Assembly: GCA_029706075.1 (NCBI GenBank)
Contig: JAINUG010000166.1
Location: forward strand, 1,830,001-1,894,000
DNA: 64,000 nucleotides
From: Aldrovandia affinis
Lineage: Eukaryota > Chordata > Actinopteri > Notacanthiformes > Halosauridae
Reading direction: 5' to 3'
The notes under the pieces: generated by a model
Told to the model about the DNA's origin: nothing
The model's input: only the letters and a program-made list of their open reading frames with translations
The model's database searches: none
Translations under genes and position numbers: made by a program
Shown here: positions 22,715-35,214 of the stretch, in pieces
How positions within the stretch are numbered: the first letter of the stretch is position 1
Layout of the letters: every line of letters starts with the position of its first letter

Positions 22715-23005
22715 ATAATAATAACCCTCATTTATATAGCACTTTTCATCGCAGAGCAGTCTCAAAGTGCTTAACAGAGAAGAAAAAGAAAAGAAAAACT
22801 GAAAACAAAGCAAAACTAAAATGTATTCAAATTAATATGATTTTATGTGTATGTATGTGTGTGCGTGCGCATATGTACGCCAAACTCAGCCATAAAATGT
22901 AATGAATAAGTATGTTTTGAGTCTGGATTTAAAAACATTAGTGGAATCAGCCTCCCAAAAAGAGATGGGGAGACTATTCCATAGAAAAGGAGCTCTAAAA
23001 TAGAA
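22715..23005 (-). pseudogene. L2-like LINE 3' end
   Basis: On the minus strand, frames give a C-terminal reverse-transcriptase remnant (LFYGIVSPSLFGRLI / FKSRLKTY-like), then a 3' end 'gctatataaatgaggg' with a (TTA)n tail at 22710-22722. Heavily eroded, without the catalytic core. Confidence 0.6.
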
Positions 23006-24060
23006 AGCTTGTTTCGACTCCAAAATTAATGCTTGTTTCCACTCTTGTTTCCTTTGAGTTTTCAACAGCTTTCAAAAGTGGGTTTTCCTCAATGCTGATC
23101 TCGTGCACAGCAAACCCGGATTCTCAATGAGAAGTAGGAGAACGTCTCACACACCTTCGTGTGGCAGCTCTAACGCGTGCACTTAGGAGCCTTCGGGTGA
23201 TCCTCTTTGTATGACTGATTCATCCGATTTATTTATCTGGTCTGATTTAAAGCCTGGCCTTTTATGCCTTTATTTGGACAAATCATGGATATTGTGTGTA
23301 AAGAGGTCAGCTGGCCAATGCCCAAATCGGGTTCCTTACTGAATTATTGTTTTACGGTTTGTGCTCCTGCATTGTTTCTCCACTCTTATGAAAGGACTTA
23401 GTGAAGACACCATTTTGTATGATTTCTGTGGATATTTTTCACAACAACCATAGAAAATAAATGATATATTATAAGATACTGTATATACAGTATATCATGA
23501 TATCATACATAATATATCAAGAATATAAATGTCCTCTTTCCTTCAGTCTCTTACATGGTAAATATATATTAGACTCTGCTTCCTAGTTTCATCACACCTG
23601 AGATCTGACTCCAATGGCAGCGCAGACCCCAAAGCTCGGTAAACTGACCTTAAAAACAAAGGCAATTCCCAAATCTCTTCCGATCAAAGTCGGCCAAAGC
23701 CCATGTAACCGAACTGTAAAATTGCCGTAAGAGGACAGAGTGACACCAGGCCAGTGTTCTCACAGCAGAACAAGAGAAACTCATGACCTTGTGTCCCGCA
23801 AAGGGCAAAATCAGCCCTTTGTGAAGTTCAAAACACAAGTCAGAGGAGGACACTTGCAGCTTGTGCAGGCAGATTGACACCCAATTGACCAGAAGGGGGC
23901 ACTGGCGCGTGATGAGACTGGGAGGCCCCGCTGATTCGGATGTTGCCCCAAATTATGCACTGCCCTGCAGGGCTGGCAGCCATGGATGGCACCAGCATGG
24001 TCTGGATTCCCTACCACACCGCAGGGCCTGTTAGCACTCCAGAACAGCGCCTTGACGGGC
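23006..24060. other. Nothing recognised except AT palindromes
   Basis: A 14-bp perfect palindrome ACTGTATATACAGT lies at about 23478-23491. Minus frames at 23650-24062 have no recognised domain. Confidence 0.45.
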
Positions 24061-24215
24061 ATGTGGTTCTGTGTGGCTCAGCAGGTAGAGCGTAGCGCTG
24101 AAAACATTTGAGTTGTGGGTTCGATTCCCATTGGGGCCACGTATACTGAAAAACGTATGCATTCACTACTGTAAGTAGTGATAAAGGTGTCTGTTAAATG
24201 GCATATGTCATGTTA
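24061..24215 (+). mobile_element. tRNA-derived SINE, family S1
   Basis: Head 'gtgtggctcagcaggtagag', B box 'gggttcgattccc', body 'ggggccacgtatactgaaaa', tail 'gtctgttaaatggcatatg'. Same family as 229-397. Confidence 0.82.
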
Positions 24216-25037
24216 AACGTCAACAGGGTGGGCCATCCAGCAGCCCTCAGCTATGTCCACTCAGCTATGCACCTTAGCGTTTACAGACACGCGGGAAAGT
24301 TTCTGTCAAACTCTGAATATCGCCGTGCAGCCAAGGTGAGTCCTCCTGCGCTCCCGGGGGCTGAAGCCACATTGGGAGATTGACAGTGACATTTAAGCAC
24401 ATTTGGAAGCTCTTTACCCTTTAACACGCTGATTAATACTGCTCAAAGAGATAAAGGTAGCGCATAGGGACTTCAGTGGCTCTGTACAAATGAGTATGTT
24501 AATGCTGACTGACATTTACCTTAATGGTGGTGGGAGAAGAAGAAGAAAAAATGCTTTTAGAGAAACATGAAATTATCTGCGCCCGGGGCGAAGAAAATCG
24601 CCTTACCTTCCGGTGGTCAAAGAATAATTTGTTTGCGGAAAAAAAGAGAGAAAAGGACAAACAAAACAAAGCGTCTCGCAGTCAACGTGCCACGGGGACA
24701 ATAGCTGAGCCGTTGGCGGGCCAGATGTCTCTGCGCGGGTCCTAGCGTCATGGCGGGAATAGTTTTTTCCTGTTCGCCATCTCCTTCTAAAGCCACTGCA
24801 GGCTGTTTCCACGTCTTCTGGCAGCTTGGACTGCGCGCTTCCAAGAGACGGTATTTAGATCGCAGTGTCGACCGTTCCCTGTTTCCGCGCCGTTTTAGAA
24901 ATCGGAATGTTTTTTCCGCTCGCAAACTTCACACCGTGAGTGTCCAGTGACAGCCCTCCAGCTCGCGCTGGTTTTTGAGCCAGTGCTGGCTGTGCAGTCT
25001 GCGCCACCAGAGCAAGTCATTAACACAACAGGGAGGA

Positions 25038-25436
25038 CTCTAACGCACCACACTTTGGCTGGTCCGGTGTGGTGTGCGCTGCCTGTCAGGGACGCGGTTC
25101 AAAACCCGCGTCTCTACCAGACCGGCCCTGGTCGCCAGCCTTGATCGGAAGCAGCATGTGGCTGTCCGCCTCCGGGGGAGGGGGGGCGGTGAGCCGGCAC
25201 GAGTCCGTCTCCGAGCAGGAAAAAAGGCATCTGAGGTAGAGTTCCATCTCAGAAGAGGCGGATCTATCGGCCCGGAAAGAGTGTCTCAACCCGGAGACTA
25301 GGCGGCGGACTCATGGGGGAGGGTGAATCGAGATAAATAGAGGGTATAATTGGCAATCAAATTGGGAGAAAAATGGGAAAAATTATGAATAAATGTATAA
25401 CATTTATAAAAAATAAAATAAATAAATAAATAAAAG
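25038..25436 (+). mobile_element. SINE family S3, 5'-truncated, 8-bp target duplication
   Basis: Begins at 'ctctaacgcaccacac', lacking about the first 20 bases of the head. It has the S3 B box 'gcggttcaaaacccgcgtct', body 'gcatgtggctgtccgcct' and tail 'tagagggtataattggca', ending in (AAAT)n. AGGGAGGA is present on both sides (25030-25037 and 25437-25444). Confidence 0.82.
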
Positions 25437-25659
25437 AGGGAGGATGTGGAGGGCTTTTAATAATGGATACGGGACAGTAAATCACATCGTTACCTCTAAA
25501 GACTTGGCCGTGTGTTATTGATTGCTTTTCCTATAACAGGGTGTTGTGCCAACTGTAGAATTTATCTGAACTGACTTTTCGCCCCAACTCTCCTGTTATA
25601 TACATTCAATATGAGGCAAATGCAGCAGGACCAGATACACTGCTGACAGAAAAACTTGG

Positions 25660-25800
25660 ACGTGTGGACGACAGCCCAACACACAAAAACAAGAACGCAC
25701 ACATACACACACGTATAAGCACAAATGCGCGCTGACATGCATGCATACACACAAGCACATACAAGCTCACGCACATACACCCACACATACTAGTACACAC
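25660..25800. repeat. CA-rich microsatellite
   Basis: Degenerate (CA)n with 'gcacatacaagctcacgcac' units shared with 26250-26370. Confidence 0.85.
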
Positions 25801-26219
25801 TGTGAGAGAGCCAAGGGCGGATTCTTCTGTGGGGGAAAGTAGAGGCGGGAGGCAGGAGTGTGGCTGAACGAAACAAGTTTTGCTTTTATTAATGGCTCAA
25901 TACAAGTAGGTAAATTAACTTCGATGGAAAGCCCCAAGAACAGGAAAGCTAAAGGACCCAGCTGGGTGAAGGCATTGGGGGGCTTCCGACCAGGAGCTTG
26001 GTCAGGGCAGAGATGTCTGCTCACAGGAACCTCCCTGAGGTGCTGCAGCTGCTGTCACTGCTTTGTTCTGGGTAAGAGAGGTGCGGGGGGTGAGTGAATC
26101 AGTAACTCCCAGGGCAGGCAGTCCAAGACTGAACATTTTGTCAGAGAAATTGGCCACACGTGCTCTGCATCAAGCAGTTGGTGGAGGGGAGCTAACCCAA
26201 GGTGCTGAGCCATTGCCTC

Positions 26220-26371
26220 CCAGTGCACATGCACACAGACACACAAATAGCACACACAAGCTCACGCACATACAACCACACACATACAACCACACACAAA
26301 ACAAGCGCCCACACCCAAAACAGGCACACAGACACACAAATAGCACACAAGCACACACAAGCTCACACACA
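26220..26371. repeat. CA-rich tandem repeat
   Basis: Repeats of 'acacaaatagcacacacaag' and 'acatacaaccacacac'. They resume at 26563-26580 beyond the S2 SINE, so the SINE landed inside the repeat. Confidence 0.85.
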
Positions 26372-26562
26372 TTACATTATATTACAGGCATTTAGCAGAC
26401 GCTCTTATCCAGAGCGACTTACAGTTTCCATTTCTTGGATATTAACTGAAGCAATTCAGGTTAAGTACCTTGCTCAAGGGTACAACAGCAGTGTCCCACC
26501 TGGGGATTGAACCTGCAACCTTAACGTTACAAGCCCAGCTCCCTAACCATTATACCACATAC
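26372..26562 (-). mobile_element. SINE family S2 inside a CA repeat
   Basis: 'ggcatttagcagacgctctt', 'aagtaccttgctcaagggta', 'gattgaacctgcaacc', then head end 'ctccctaaccattatacc'. One of the best preserved S2 copies here. Confidence 0.9.
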
Positions 26563-27040
26563 AACCACACACATACTAGACCACAGAGAGATACCCAGTG
26601 GTCCAGAATTCACTTCAGCATAAAGGCCTGCTATGCCAAGAGCTGAAACCCAGAAAATCTTCTCCTCAGCCAGAGCTCCTCCTAAAGCTCACGGAACAGA
26701 ACAATACCGCCATCAGTCAGCTTCAGGAGAGCGCTGCAAAAACACTTCCAATTAGAGTAAACCAAACGATCAAACACCCTTTATCTGACCCGTTGGGACA
26801 CAAACACAGAAATACAAAACAAAATGGAATGCCATTGGGCTCCCGAGCAGGAAATGCACACTGGCAGAATACCTCTTCACTGTCAGAAGAACATAAAACA
26901 GAGGGGGAGTGCTCACACGTTGGCATTTGAAAATGGCTGGCATATGGCTAGGGTAAGCAATCACTTTCTCTTACATTGTTACATTGATACTCCGAGCAAG
27001 TAAAATATTCGGTACTATATTCTCTACAATATACTACTCT

Positions 27041-27252
27041 AGTGTAGGGTAATGGTTAGGGAACTGAGCTTGTAACTTAGAGGTTGCAGGTGTGATTCCC
27101 AGGTGGGGCACTGCCGTTGTACCCTTGAGCAAGGTACTTAACCTGAATTGCTTCCTTATGAGGAAGTATCCAGCTGTATAAATTGATTGTATTTAGAAAG
27201 AAACATATGCAAGTTGTTCTTGATATAGCATCTGCTACATGGATAAAATATA
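27041..27252 (+). mobile_element. SINE family S2
   Basis: Head 'gtgtagggtaatggttaggg', 'gttgcaggtgtgattcccag', core 'gtacccttgagcaaggtact', then an eroded tail 'agcatctgctacatgg'. Confidence 0.88.
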
Positions 27253-28740
27253 CACTTAAAAAATATAAGCACTGTTCTACCAAATTTACCAAATATGATA
27301 AAGGGCCCGAAGCATAATAATAACTTTTATGTAATTGTTGGTAGTCAGTTTTACTTCCATTTTTTCTAAACACATATAATGTTTACAGATGCATGATACA
27401 TGATGCGTGTCCATCTGTGTAATATGGCTTAGTGACATATTTAATATATTACACTGTAAATGTTTTGTGTATGTTTTGAGGGGAGAGAAAGAGAGAGGGG
27501 GGTGAGAGAGAGAGAGAGATCCTGTTTTTCACTGGATGAGTAGCTGTCCTCCAGGCATGGTGCTGAAACCCCTAATGCGTGGACAGATAGCAGTCTAATT
27601 GCATTTTCTTTTTATTGAAAAAAAAACATGTTTTTTTTCCCCCTACAAACATGAAAGCTCCGCAGTGCACATCCCATTAATTTTGCAGCGTTATTGATGC
27701 TTTGGCCCCTGAATAGAGAACTGTGGCGGTAAATTAAAATCCGCTCGCCACTTTCTCTCATCATCTCACCCATGTCTGTTGTTTACAGCCGCCATTCTTG
27801 ATATTAAACTTTCGTCAACTCCCGAATAAAAGATCCGTGTTCACAACATAATCTTTCTTCTTCTTCTTCCTCTTCTTCTTCTACTACATTATCACCCCAC
27901 AATGGTTCTTGTTGTGTATTGGTCGGTCTAGGGGTTTGGCTCTATAGCCTCAGCATGTATAGATGAAAGGAGCGGATATTGCGAAATAACATCTGTGGCA
28001 ACTTTCAATTTGTTCTGACCCCCTTCTCCCACGGATCAATACAATCCCGTTGTAATTATTTGTGGAGAGTGGCGTTTGCAATGACTAGATTCGTTACGCA
28101 AGAAGAGGAACCTGCGGCAATGGGAGTCGCTCGCCAATTGTGTGAGATCCTGCCGAGAGTGGGGGCTTTAAAAATAAGGCTTCAATCACCCTTAAGATGT
28201 TTGGGACTCATTTGATGCCCATGCATGACTTAAGAAAGAATAATGCCCCTCACTCACTCACTCACTCACTCACTTTCTCACCGATTGACTGAGCAAGTGG
28301 CTCCCCTAGGGTAAAAGTAGTACTTTGTTTTACCACTAGATGGAAAAAAAATCTCTGCAAAGTAGTCACAGCCTCCTTCAGCACTCAAACCCCTCAAGTT
28401 AGTGAATTGGTCACGACTTTGAAATTGTAATAGGGGCTGCAAAGAGCAACCCATTTTCTCTGAACGGATTGAAGAGAAGACGTTCTCAGGTTTTGGGCTT
28501 CCTTCCATGCAGCGAAGATTTCCTGGATCCAGATGTATAGCAAACCAGACCGCTCTCCTGAACAAAGCCCTCACCGGCAGCAACGCTAGTGACAGCAGGC
28601 AGTGGGCCTGCCATGATTAAAAAGCCCTGTATTTTATTTCAGTGCTCAGGTCTATTCATCTACCTGACAGATAGTTGTGCATATTCCATATCATGGAGGC
28701 CATTAATTCCAGTGTCAGTGCATTAGATTAGGGCCAGCGG
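27253..28740. other. Low-repeat stretch
   Basis: It holds short (GA)n at 27485-27520, (TTC)n at 27855-27882 and (CACT)n at 28249-28273, and otherwise nothing recognised. 27640-27850 and 27960-28200 look like single-copy DNA, but I cannot assign a gene. Confidence 0.45.
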
Positions 28741-28779
28741 AATTGATTCCTTTCCACACGCAGATGTACAGCTACAGCT

Positions 28780-29125
28780 ACAGACACACACACACACACA
28801 CACCCACACACACTCCCTCTCACACACACAAACACAACAGCCTTCCACATCCTCTTTCTCTCTCTCAAACACACACACGCACACACACACACAATCTCGC
28901 TCTCACTCACACACACACACAACCTCTCTCACTCCCTCTCACACATACACTCACAACCTGTCTTTCATTTCCTCTGACACACACAAACAGTAAAAGCATT
29001 TCACATCATTTTTTTGCTTTCACACACACACACACGCAATCTCTCTCACATACACACACTCGCAACCTCTCACTCACTCCCTCTCACACACACTCACAAC
29101 ATCTCTCTCACTCCCTCTCACATAC
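28780..29125. repeat. Interrupted (CA)n/(CT)n microsatellite
   Basis: Alternating CA runs and 'tctctcactccctctcacac' units. The 172-aa frame at 28743-29261 is a repeat artefact. Confidence 0.93.
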
Positions 29126-29334
29126 ACAAACAGAGAGAGATATGTGGCCTTGTCTGAAAGAGATCAGTAGAGGCAAATACCATAAACATTTGCAGTGCCT
29201 ATCCACACACACACATTGTATATATAATATATTTAAAAAATATATATTATATGTAATATAAATATATGGTATCAGTACATGAGATGTGTCTGTGCGTGTG
29301 TGTGTGTGTGTATGTATATATATACATAGTATTT

Positions 29335-30480
29335 ATATCATGGCGTGGATGAATACTCAATTCTGATTGGCTAACAGCCATGGGTATATATCATGTATAG
29401 CCTACGTGAGGTGAATCCTTCTCACTTCTAAAACAAGTTCCATATTAATTCGCCCAAAGACACACGCTGCATAAATAAGGATCAATGTTCCTTCACCACC
29501 GGAACAAATTCTCATTTGTAAGATCAGAGTTCCAAATTAAAATGGACTCGACAGCTCATCTACAGATCTGTGAAGTTACGAAATTAATGTCCAGACAATC
29601 GATCAGAAAGCCAGTGTGGTAGTTTGCTAAAGCAACAGGACTCATTTACATAGATTAAAAGATTGCAATAACTTAGTGGAATTGTTTTCTAATGTAACCA
29701 GAAATGTATATTGCTAGTTAGCCAGGCAGCTTCTATAACTTTTGCCTTTTTCAGCGAACTTAGCTACAGTGACTCCCACACCAACTTGTTAAGTTGAAAC
29801 CATACTGTAGAGGTAGAACAAGTTTGGAGTACTTAGTGCTAGCTAGCTAGCTACTGTATCACTTCACGTAAGTTATCTCTTAAATTAACCATTAGCTTAG
29901 CATGGTAGAAAAATGAAAAGTACGCTAACGTCAGCTAGCACCACAATTAACTTGTTCTAGCTACTTGGATATGGTATGAGTCCCACAAATTCCAAGCTGG
30001 TTTTATGCATCTAAGTTTGCTACTACCATGTACTGTACTTTAGTAGTTTACAAGCTTGTTAAATTAGGCCATTAATGTTAGCTAGTGCTGTTAAATTACC
30101 TATTTTTTTATCTTCACCTTCATTGCTACTTGCTCATCTGGACTCAAGCTAACAGTCTTTTTGCTATAATTTTGTCTGTGTTCTTGACAACAAAGTCAAG
30201 GTCTAGGTCAAAAAGGTAAATGTGATTGTAACAAATGTCCGTTTCCAAAGCAATTTTACAAATACTGTATTTCACGTTTTATTTTTCATTCTGGCTGGTC
30301 TTTTTTGGACCATTGCTGCCATCTATTGTGCAAGGAATGAACGCTTTCAACCCGGGCGGATGAGGACCTATATTACTTGGCGGATTTATACATGCCAAAA
30401 TATGTTAATTTTTACATGATAATAGTTTTAACTTTTAATACTTTAGCATTTGAATATATTTTGTGGCAGGTAGCCATGGT
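29335..30480. other. AT-rich stretch, possible decayed DNA transposon
   Basis: 'ctgattggctaacagccatg' at 29366 and 'gtagccatggtata' at 30470 may be parts of one element. 'gctagctagctagct' clusters occur at 29838. No coding. Confidence 0.3.
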
Positions 30481-30486
30481 ATAAGT

Positions 30487-30637
30487 GGAATAAACCACTA
30501 CCAAGCTGGGCGTTCTCAGGATATATACGCACTTCTGGGGTGGAAATGGCACTCAGCCTCACGGCCTCATGCCGCAGCCCCACCCCAGCCGTGTGTAGGT
30601 ATATATCCTGAGAATTCACAGCTTGTGGTTCATTCCT
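30487..30637. repeat. Inverted repeat, arms about 45 bp
   Basis: The left arm holds 'ttctcaggatatatacg' and the right arm 'gtatatatcctgagaatt', extending outward through 'aaaccac / gtggtt' to 'ggaat / attcc'. The loop carries a smaller GGGGTGG/CCACCCC pair. Probably a MITE end or foldback. Confidence 0.7.
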
Positions 30638-31245
30638 TACATATACTCGTGATAATCAGAGTGAAAGGTGTCACAATCGTGGATAAAAATAAAAAGGTTT
30701 TTTAAATAGGCAATTTATGTGAAGCGACACATTTATTAGGACAAAAACTTTTTAAAAACTACACTTTAACTTCTCTCACACACGCTGCTCTCGTAATGCA
30801 GCCGTCTCTGGCAGCTCCTGGCTTTTGCATTAGTGGGTGGAACTCTTTTCTTAAACCTGTTATGAGGAAGCCATAAATGGGGAAATTAGTTTTCACAAAG
30901 GGCCTGAATAAGCGTGCGTGATTTAATAATGTGTTCCTGTGCCGGCTGAAAGCAATTGTTCAAAAACAATGGCAACCCAGTTGAGTCAATATGACTAATT
31001 GTGCCACTTGAGCGCATGAGCCTTGACAATTGTGTTCGCATGTCCTCACAAGGTTGATAGTCCATCATCAAACTCTTTTCATATCAGCGCAAGCTGATGG
31101 GAAATAAAACATGATTTATTATTGGAATTTGTACAATCTATTGTTTTCTTTTTTTCACCAACACACCCTTCTCTGCTGAAACGACGAAAAAAGTTTAAAA
31201 GTTTAAATATGTTTTACTGTTTATACGTATATATATATATATATT

Positions 31246-32049
31246 CAGTGGCCAAAAAGGTGGAAACTAATCAAACAATATGAAGTCGTGTAAAGTACGC
31301 AAACAATATGAAGTCGCTTACAATTTCTCAAAACTATAAACACAAAACTCAATCAGTAAACAATTTTGGCAAAACTCCTCAAACCTCTTGCAAAATGAAA
31401 CACTCCACTCAAAACTGTGACATTTTCTCAAAATGGCCTTTTTAACCAAAACGACACACACACGCATTAGATGAATAGACTCGACTGAGGACTAATTACA
31501 CATTGGTGTGATAAATGAAAATCACTGCTATGAAAATCGAAACATTTCACTAATGCATTTGCAGTGTTATACAATGTGCGTGCAGAAGACTGTGATAGAT
31601 TGTTACAGTATGAACTCAAATATAAAATGCACAACTACCAGTAATACCAGGAATACACAGTACCAAAAATATATATTTTTTCTAATTATAGCTTTGTACT
31701 GCACATTTCAGGGATAAGCAGAACATGAGAATACAGTATGTCTGTACAGGAAGACCATTCATGTAAAAGAAAAAATACTTGTCTAATCTTTCATCTCTGT
31801 TAGGCCAGGCTAAACCATGATGACAATGTCATATTGAAATAATTCATTTTGCAAGAGGTTTGAGCAGTGTTGCCAAATTGTTTACTGATTGAGTTTTGTG
31901 TTTATAGTTTTGAAAAAAGAGGCATAGTTTCAGGAAACATGTTTAAACAATTGAGAAAAACTGTAACTCAGGAACAACACCTGTGTTGAAGCACCTGCTT
32001 TCAATATACTTTGTGTACCATTCAAGTATTTCCACATTTTTGGCCACTG
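31246..32049. mobile_element. DNA transposon with CAGTGGCCAAAAA ends
   Basis: Left CAGTGGCCAAAAAGGTGGAA; the right end reverse-complements to CAGTGGCCAAAAATGTGGAA. It lies between two (TA)n tracts. The ends resemble Tc1/mariner-type MITEs. It contains a second inverted-repeat element (next entry). Confidence 0.7.
31324..31913. mobile_element. Inner inverted-repeat element, arms about 72 bp
   Basis: Left arm 31324-31399 includes 'aaactataaacacaaaactc' and 'cctcttgcaaaatgaa'; the right arm 31842-31913 is its complement. The interior 'gaggactaattacacattgg' is shared with 34330-34570. Either nested in, or the inner part of, the outer element. Confidence 0.7.
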
Positions 32050-32443
32050 CCCATATATATATATATATATATACTGTATATATTATGTATATTTTTGCCC
32101 CCATGGGAATAATGTAATAATGAGAATTTTAAATTGAGCAGAGATGGGATTGTCTGATAAACCTGTTCTTAATCATAATTAGATTAACTCTTATCGCTTG
32201 AATGCATTATCTGATAAAATGTGCAAATGTGCAAATTCTCGAACTAAAATGTACACATATTGCAATGAACACGGAGCTGAAATCTATTCAGATATTAAGT
32301 TAAATATTGGCATCTCATTTGATCTGTTCAACAGCTGTACAAATAAAATTTAATTAATTAATTCAAATAGCAAAAGATTTTTCAGTTCCTTGTATGACAT
32401 AGAAAAGTACTTGCATTGCTCTGATACAAAAATGTACTTCAAT

Positions 32444-32583
32444 GATAGTGTGTGTGTATCTCTCTCTCTGTGTGTGTGTGTGTGCGTGTGTGTGTGAGAA
32501 TATGTGTGAGTGTGTGTGTATGTTCCATGTGTGTGAGTGTGTGTTTGTATCTGTGTGTGTGTGAGTGTGTGAGCCTCTGTATT

Positions 32584-32619
<36 letters not shown>

Positions 32620-32655
32620 TGTGTGTGTACGAGTGTGTGTGTGAATGTGAGTGGG
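32444..32655. repeat. (GT)n microsatellite
   Basis: Interrupted GT runs over about 210 bp. Cys/Val and Thr/His frames on the two strands are artefacts. Confidence 0.95.
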
Positions 32656-32774
32656 GGTAGGGGTGGCATTACTCACCTAAACCACCACCCATGTAGAACA
32701 CCCACCTGGAGGAAACACCAGAATTATTCAGATTAATAATGATAATCCTTTTGGAAAAAGGGCAGGAAGCTAGT

Positions 32775-32965
32775 TAAGCTAATACTGAACTCTTCATTCA
32801 ACAGGGTGCATGTTCAAATCCCAGGTGGGGCACTCTGTTGTATGTTTCGGCAAGGTTCTTAACCGAAACTGCTTCAGTACAAAAAACTATCCAGCTGTAT
32901 GAATGGATAGTGTTTCAAAAATGTAGGCTGGGTAAATCACCCTGGATAAATCCACCTGCAAAGCA
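32775..32965 (+). mobile_element. SINE family S2, diverged
   Basis: 'gttcaaatcccaggtggggc', 'cggcaaggttcttaaccgaa', 'ccagctgtatgaatgga'. The head before 32810 is eroded. Confidence 0.75.
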
Positions 32966-34290
32966 AATGAAATAATGAAATAAATCCAGTTGGCAATGTC
33001 ACTGGAGGACGTGAGCATTACGATGAAGCCACAGGATTCACCCCGTGTGAAATATCCAGTCTAACATGACCCTCAATGGTAGACTGGCTTAGCAGGAACC
33101 TAAAGGCCCAACAACAATGCTCCAACATTGGCCAGCAGCAATTGAACCAACAAAATTGTATTCAATTTGGCCCTTGGTGGGCTTGCTCTTTGGCAAATAA
33201 AAACGTATTTCGTATTTTATTTATCGGACAGTATCGGACAGAATTCGTATTATAATGTACCAAATGACCAAGATAGAATGCTGAGGAATTGTCACGTCTG
33301 GTCAATCGGACCTGGGTCAAATAATTATTTGAAATACTTTGACCCTTTAGACATCAATAAAATGCCAGCAGATTACTGAAATAATTATTCAGAGGGTTAA
33401 TAAATAAAACTTAAAATTAGTAAGTAAGTAATTTCAGAGTTTGCTATATTTACTTGAAATAAAAATGCCAAAATGAAAATTATCTTGATGCATTATTATA
33501 TTCAATTTGAATGTACAATTTTGCATCAACTCAACAACAGACAAATATTGAGTTGGGTCAACGAAAATATCTGGTTGACTGTCACATCTGTGCGCGTAAG
33601 GTGTGCGTGCGTCAGAGCCTCACTGTGAGGCCGACTGAGCTGTCAGACTAAACAACATTTAAACTTATTTGGTGAGTAACTAGCGGTACATTACTTTTAT
33701 CCTAATCATACCTACTGACACTAGGGCAAGGAATTGTTTTCATTGATGCTAAACTAACGTGTCCACCATATTGTTTGTTAGTAGCGGTTGCTACTTCCTG
33801 TATGTAGCATAGCCACTAAGGTAATGTCCCACAGGCCTTTGTGAATGCTACAGCTGTTATTTATTATCTAGTTATGATCATGCTGTAATACTTGTATCAT
33901 TGTGGAATGCTGGTTGTATGAAAGTCTCTCTCGTCCCTATTACGGGGGTTTATTGTATGTGATCCTTTGTGTTGTGCACCATTACACTTTTTTATGTGTA
34001 AACAGTGTCCCACGTGCGTTCGTCGTGTTTCTGTGTACTTCCTGGCATCTCAATGCTTTGTTCTGATAAAGCTGGTAACGTTATAATGGGAAAGCAGTCA
34101 TTCCAGAGTCCTGACTCAGCAGTCACCGCTACAGTTTGCATGGACATTTTTGAGTAGAACGGAAACAAAATTAAAAGTTAGACCAACTTTAGTGAATTAC
34201 GTAGGTTCAACTTATTTAAGCTTTGAAGAAAATCATGTTGGTGATACTTGATTTAGTTGTGTTAGTGTAACAAAATGATGACAAATATGG
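32966..34290. other. Nothing firmly recognised
   Basis: Mostly AT-rich. 'gagttgggtcaacgaaaata' at 33550 and 'gttagaccaactttagtgaa' at 34178 could be the two sides of an eroded MITE, but the match is poor. Confidence 0.35.
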
Positions 34291-34293
34291 GTG

Positions 34294-34326
34294 CGTTAGA
34301 CCGCTACGCTATCCGCCAGCCCCTAT
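34294..34326 (-). mobile_element. SINE S3 head only
   Basis: The minus strand reads 'ggctggcggatagcgtagcg' then 'gtctaacgcac' and stops. It is an isolated 33-bp S3 5' end. Confidence 0.6.
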
Positions 34327-34329
34327 TAT

Positions 34330-34570
34330 GACACTTTTCAACCAAAATGACACACATGCATCGAATTAATAGACTCTATTGAGGACTAATTACACACTGG
34401 TGTGATAAATGAAAAACACTGCTATGAAAATCTAAACATTTCACAAATGCAATTGCAGTGTTATAAACTTACAACATATGTGCAGCAGCCTGTTGCAATA
34501 GTGTTACTGCATGACCTCACATATAAAAGGAATGCACAAATACAGCACCAAAAAATATATTTGCCATTTA
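34330..34570. mobile_element. Copy of the 31324-type element, left part
   Basis: 'ttgaggactaattacacact', 'ctgctatgaaaatctaaaca' and 'aatgcaattgcagtgttata' match 31478-31630 closely. Confidence 0.75.
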
Positions 34571-34601
34571 GCAGACGCTTTGCCTCAAGCTAATACCTTG
34601 A

Positions 34602-34782
34602 GGCAATGATTCGCCTCCTCTGAGACAGAACTCGCCCAACTATGTTTACCAGCTTGCCTTACCACTCCTCAACGAGCTTGTGGTGGCTTTCTCTCCCCCC
34701 TTCCCCTGGGGACAGCCATGGCTGCAGTGGGCAACTTGCATTCCGGGTGAATGCTTTGACCGTTACGCCACCTGTGGCCCCC
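34602..34782 (-). mobile_element. S3-related SINE fragment
   Basis: Minus strand: 'ggccacaggtggcgtaacgg' (A-box-like), then an S3-like GC-rich body with 'cccaggggaaggggggag' and 'gttctgtctcagaggaggcg'. The tail is missing. Confidence 0.6.
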
Positions 34783-34790
34783 TGTTCAGC

Positions 34791-35035
34791 ATTTTTAACG
34801 GCAGTGCCGTTATGTGAACACAAGAGTTTTTACTTAAGGAAATTGTGCTTAATGAGTAGAATTGTGTTTAGGGGTTTGCCAAAAAGTAATGTGACAACGC
34901 AATTTGTGTGAGAACAAGAAAAATGTGCTTTATACATAGTCGTTTTGCAGGAAGTGTTTTTTATTGATACATAGGCCTTTTGATAATTGGGTCCATGGTA
35001 CCAGTTTTTTGTGTGAACAATTGAGAAAAACATGA
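34791..35035. mobile_element. Copy of the 31324-type element, right part
   Basis: It ends with 'gtgtgaacaattgagaaaaa', comparable with 'aacaattgagaaaaactgta' at 31946. With 34330-34570 it may be one copy interrupted by the S3-like SINE. Confidence 0.5.
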
Positions 35036-35214
35036 ATCACGAATCCAATCCAGAAGTTGAACTAAAACCATAGCAATGGGAGAGGAGGTGATACTTCACT
35101 GAAAGGTAAACCGGGTTTGTGGGTAATCTCTGTATGCCTATCCGAACAGAAAGGAGCGCGCAGTTCTTTGCCGTTATATTTAAAGTTGCTGTCATTTCTC
35201 ACAACACACGTGGC

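Noticed and set aside
33380-34260. MITE with 'gttgggtcaac' ends
   Set aside because: Inverted similarity between the two sides is too weak to define termini.
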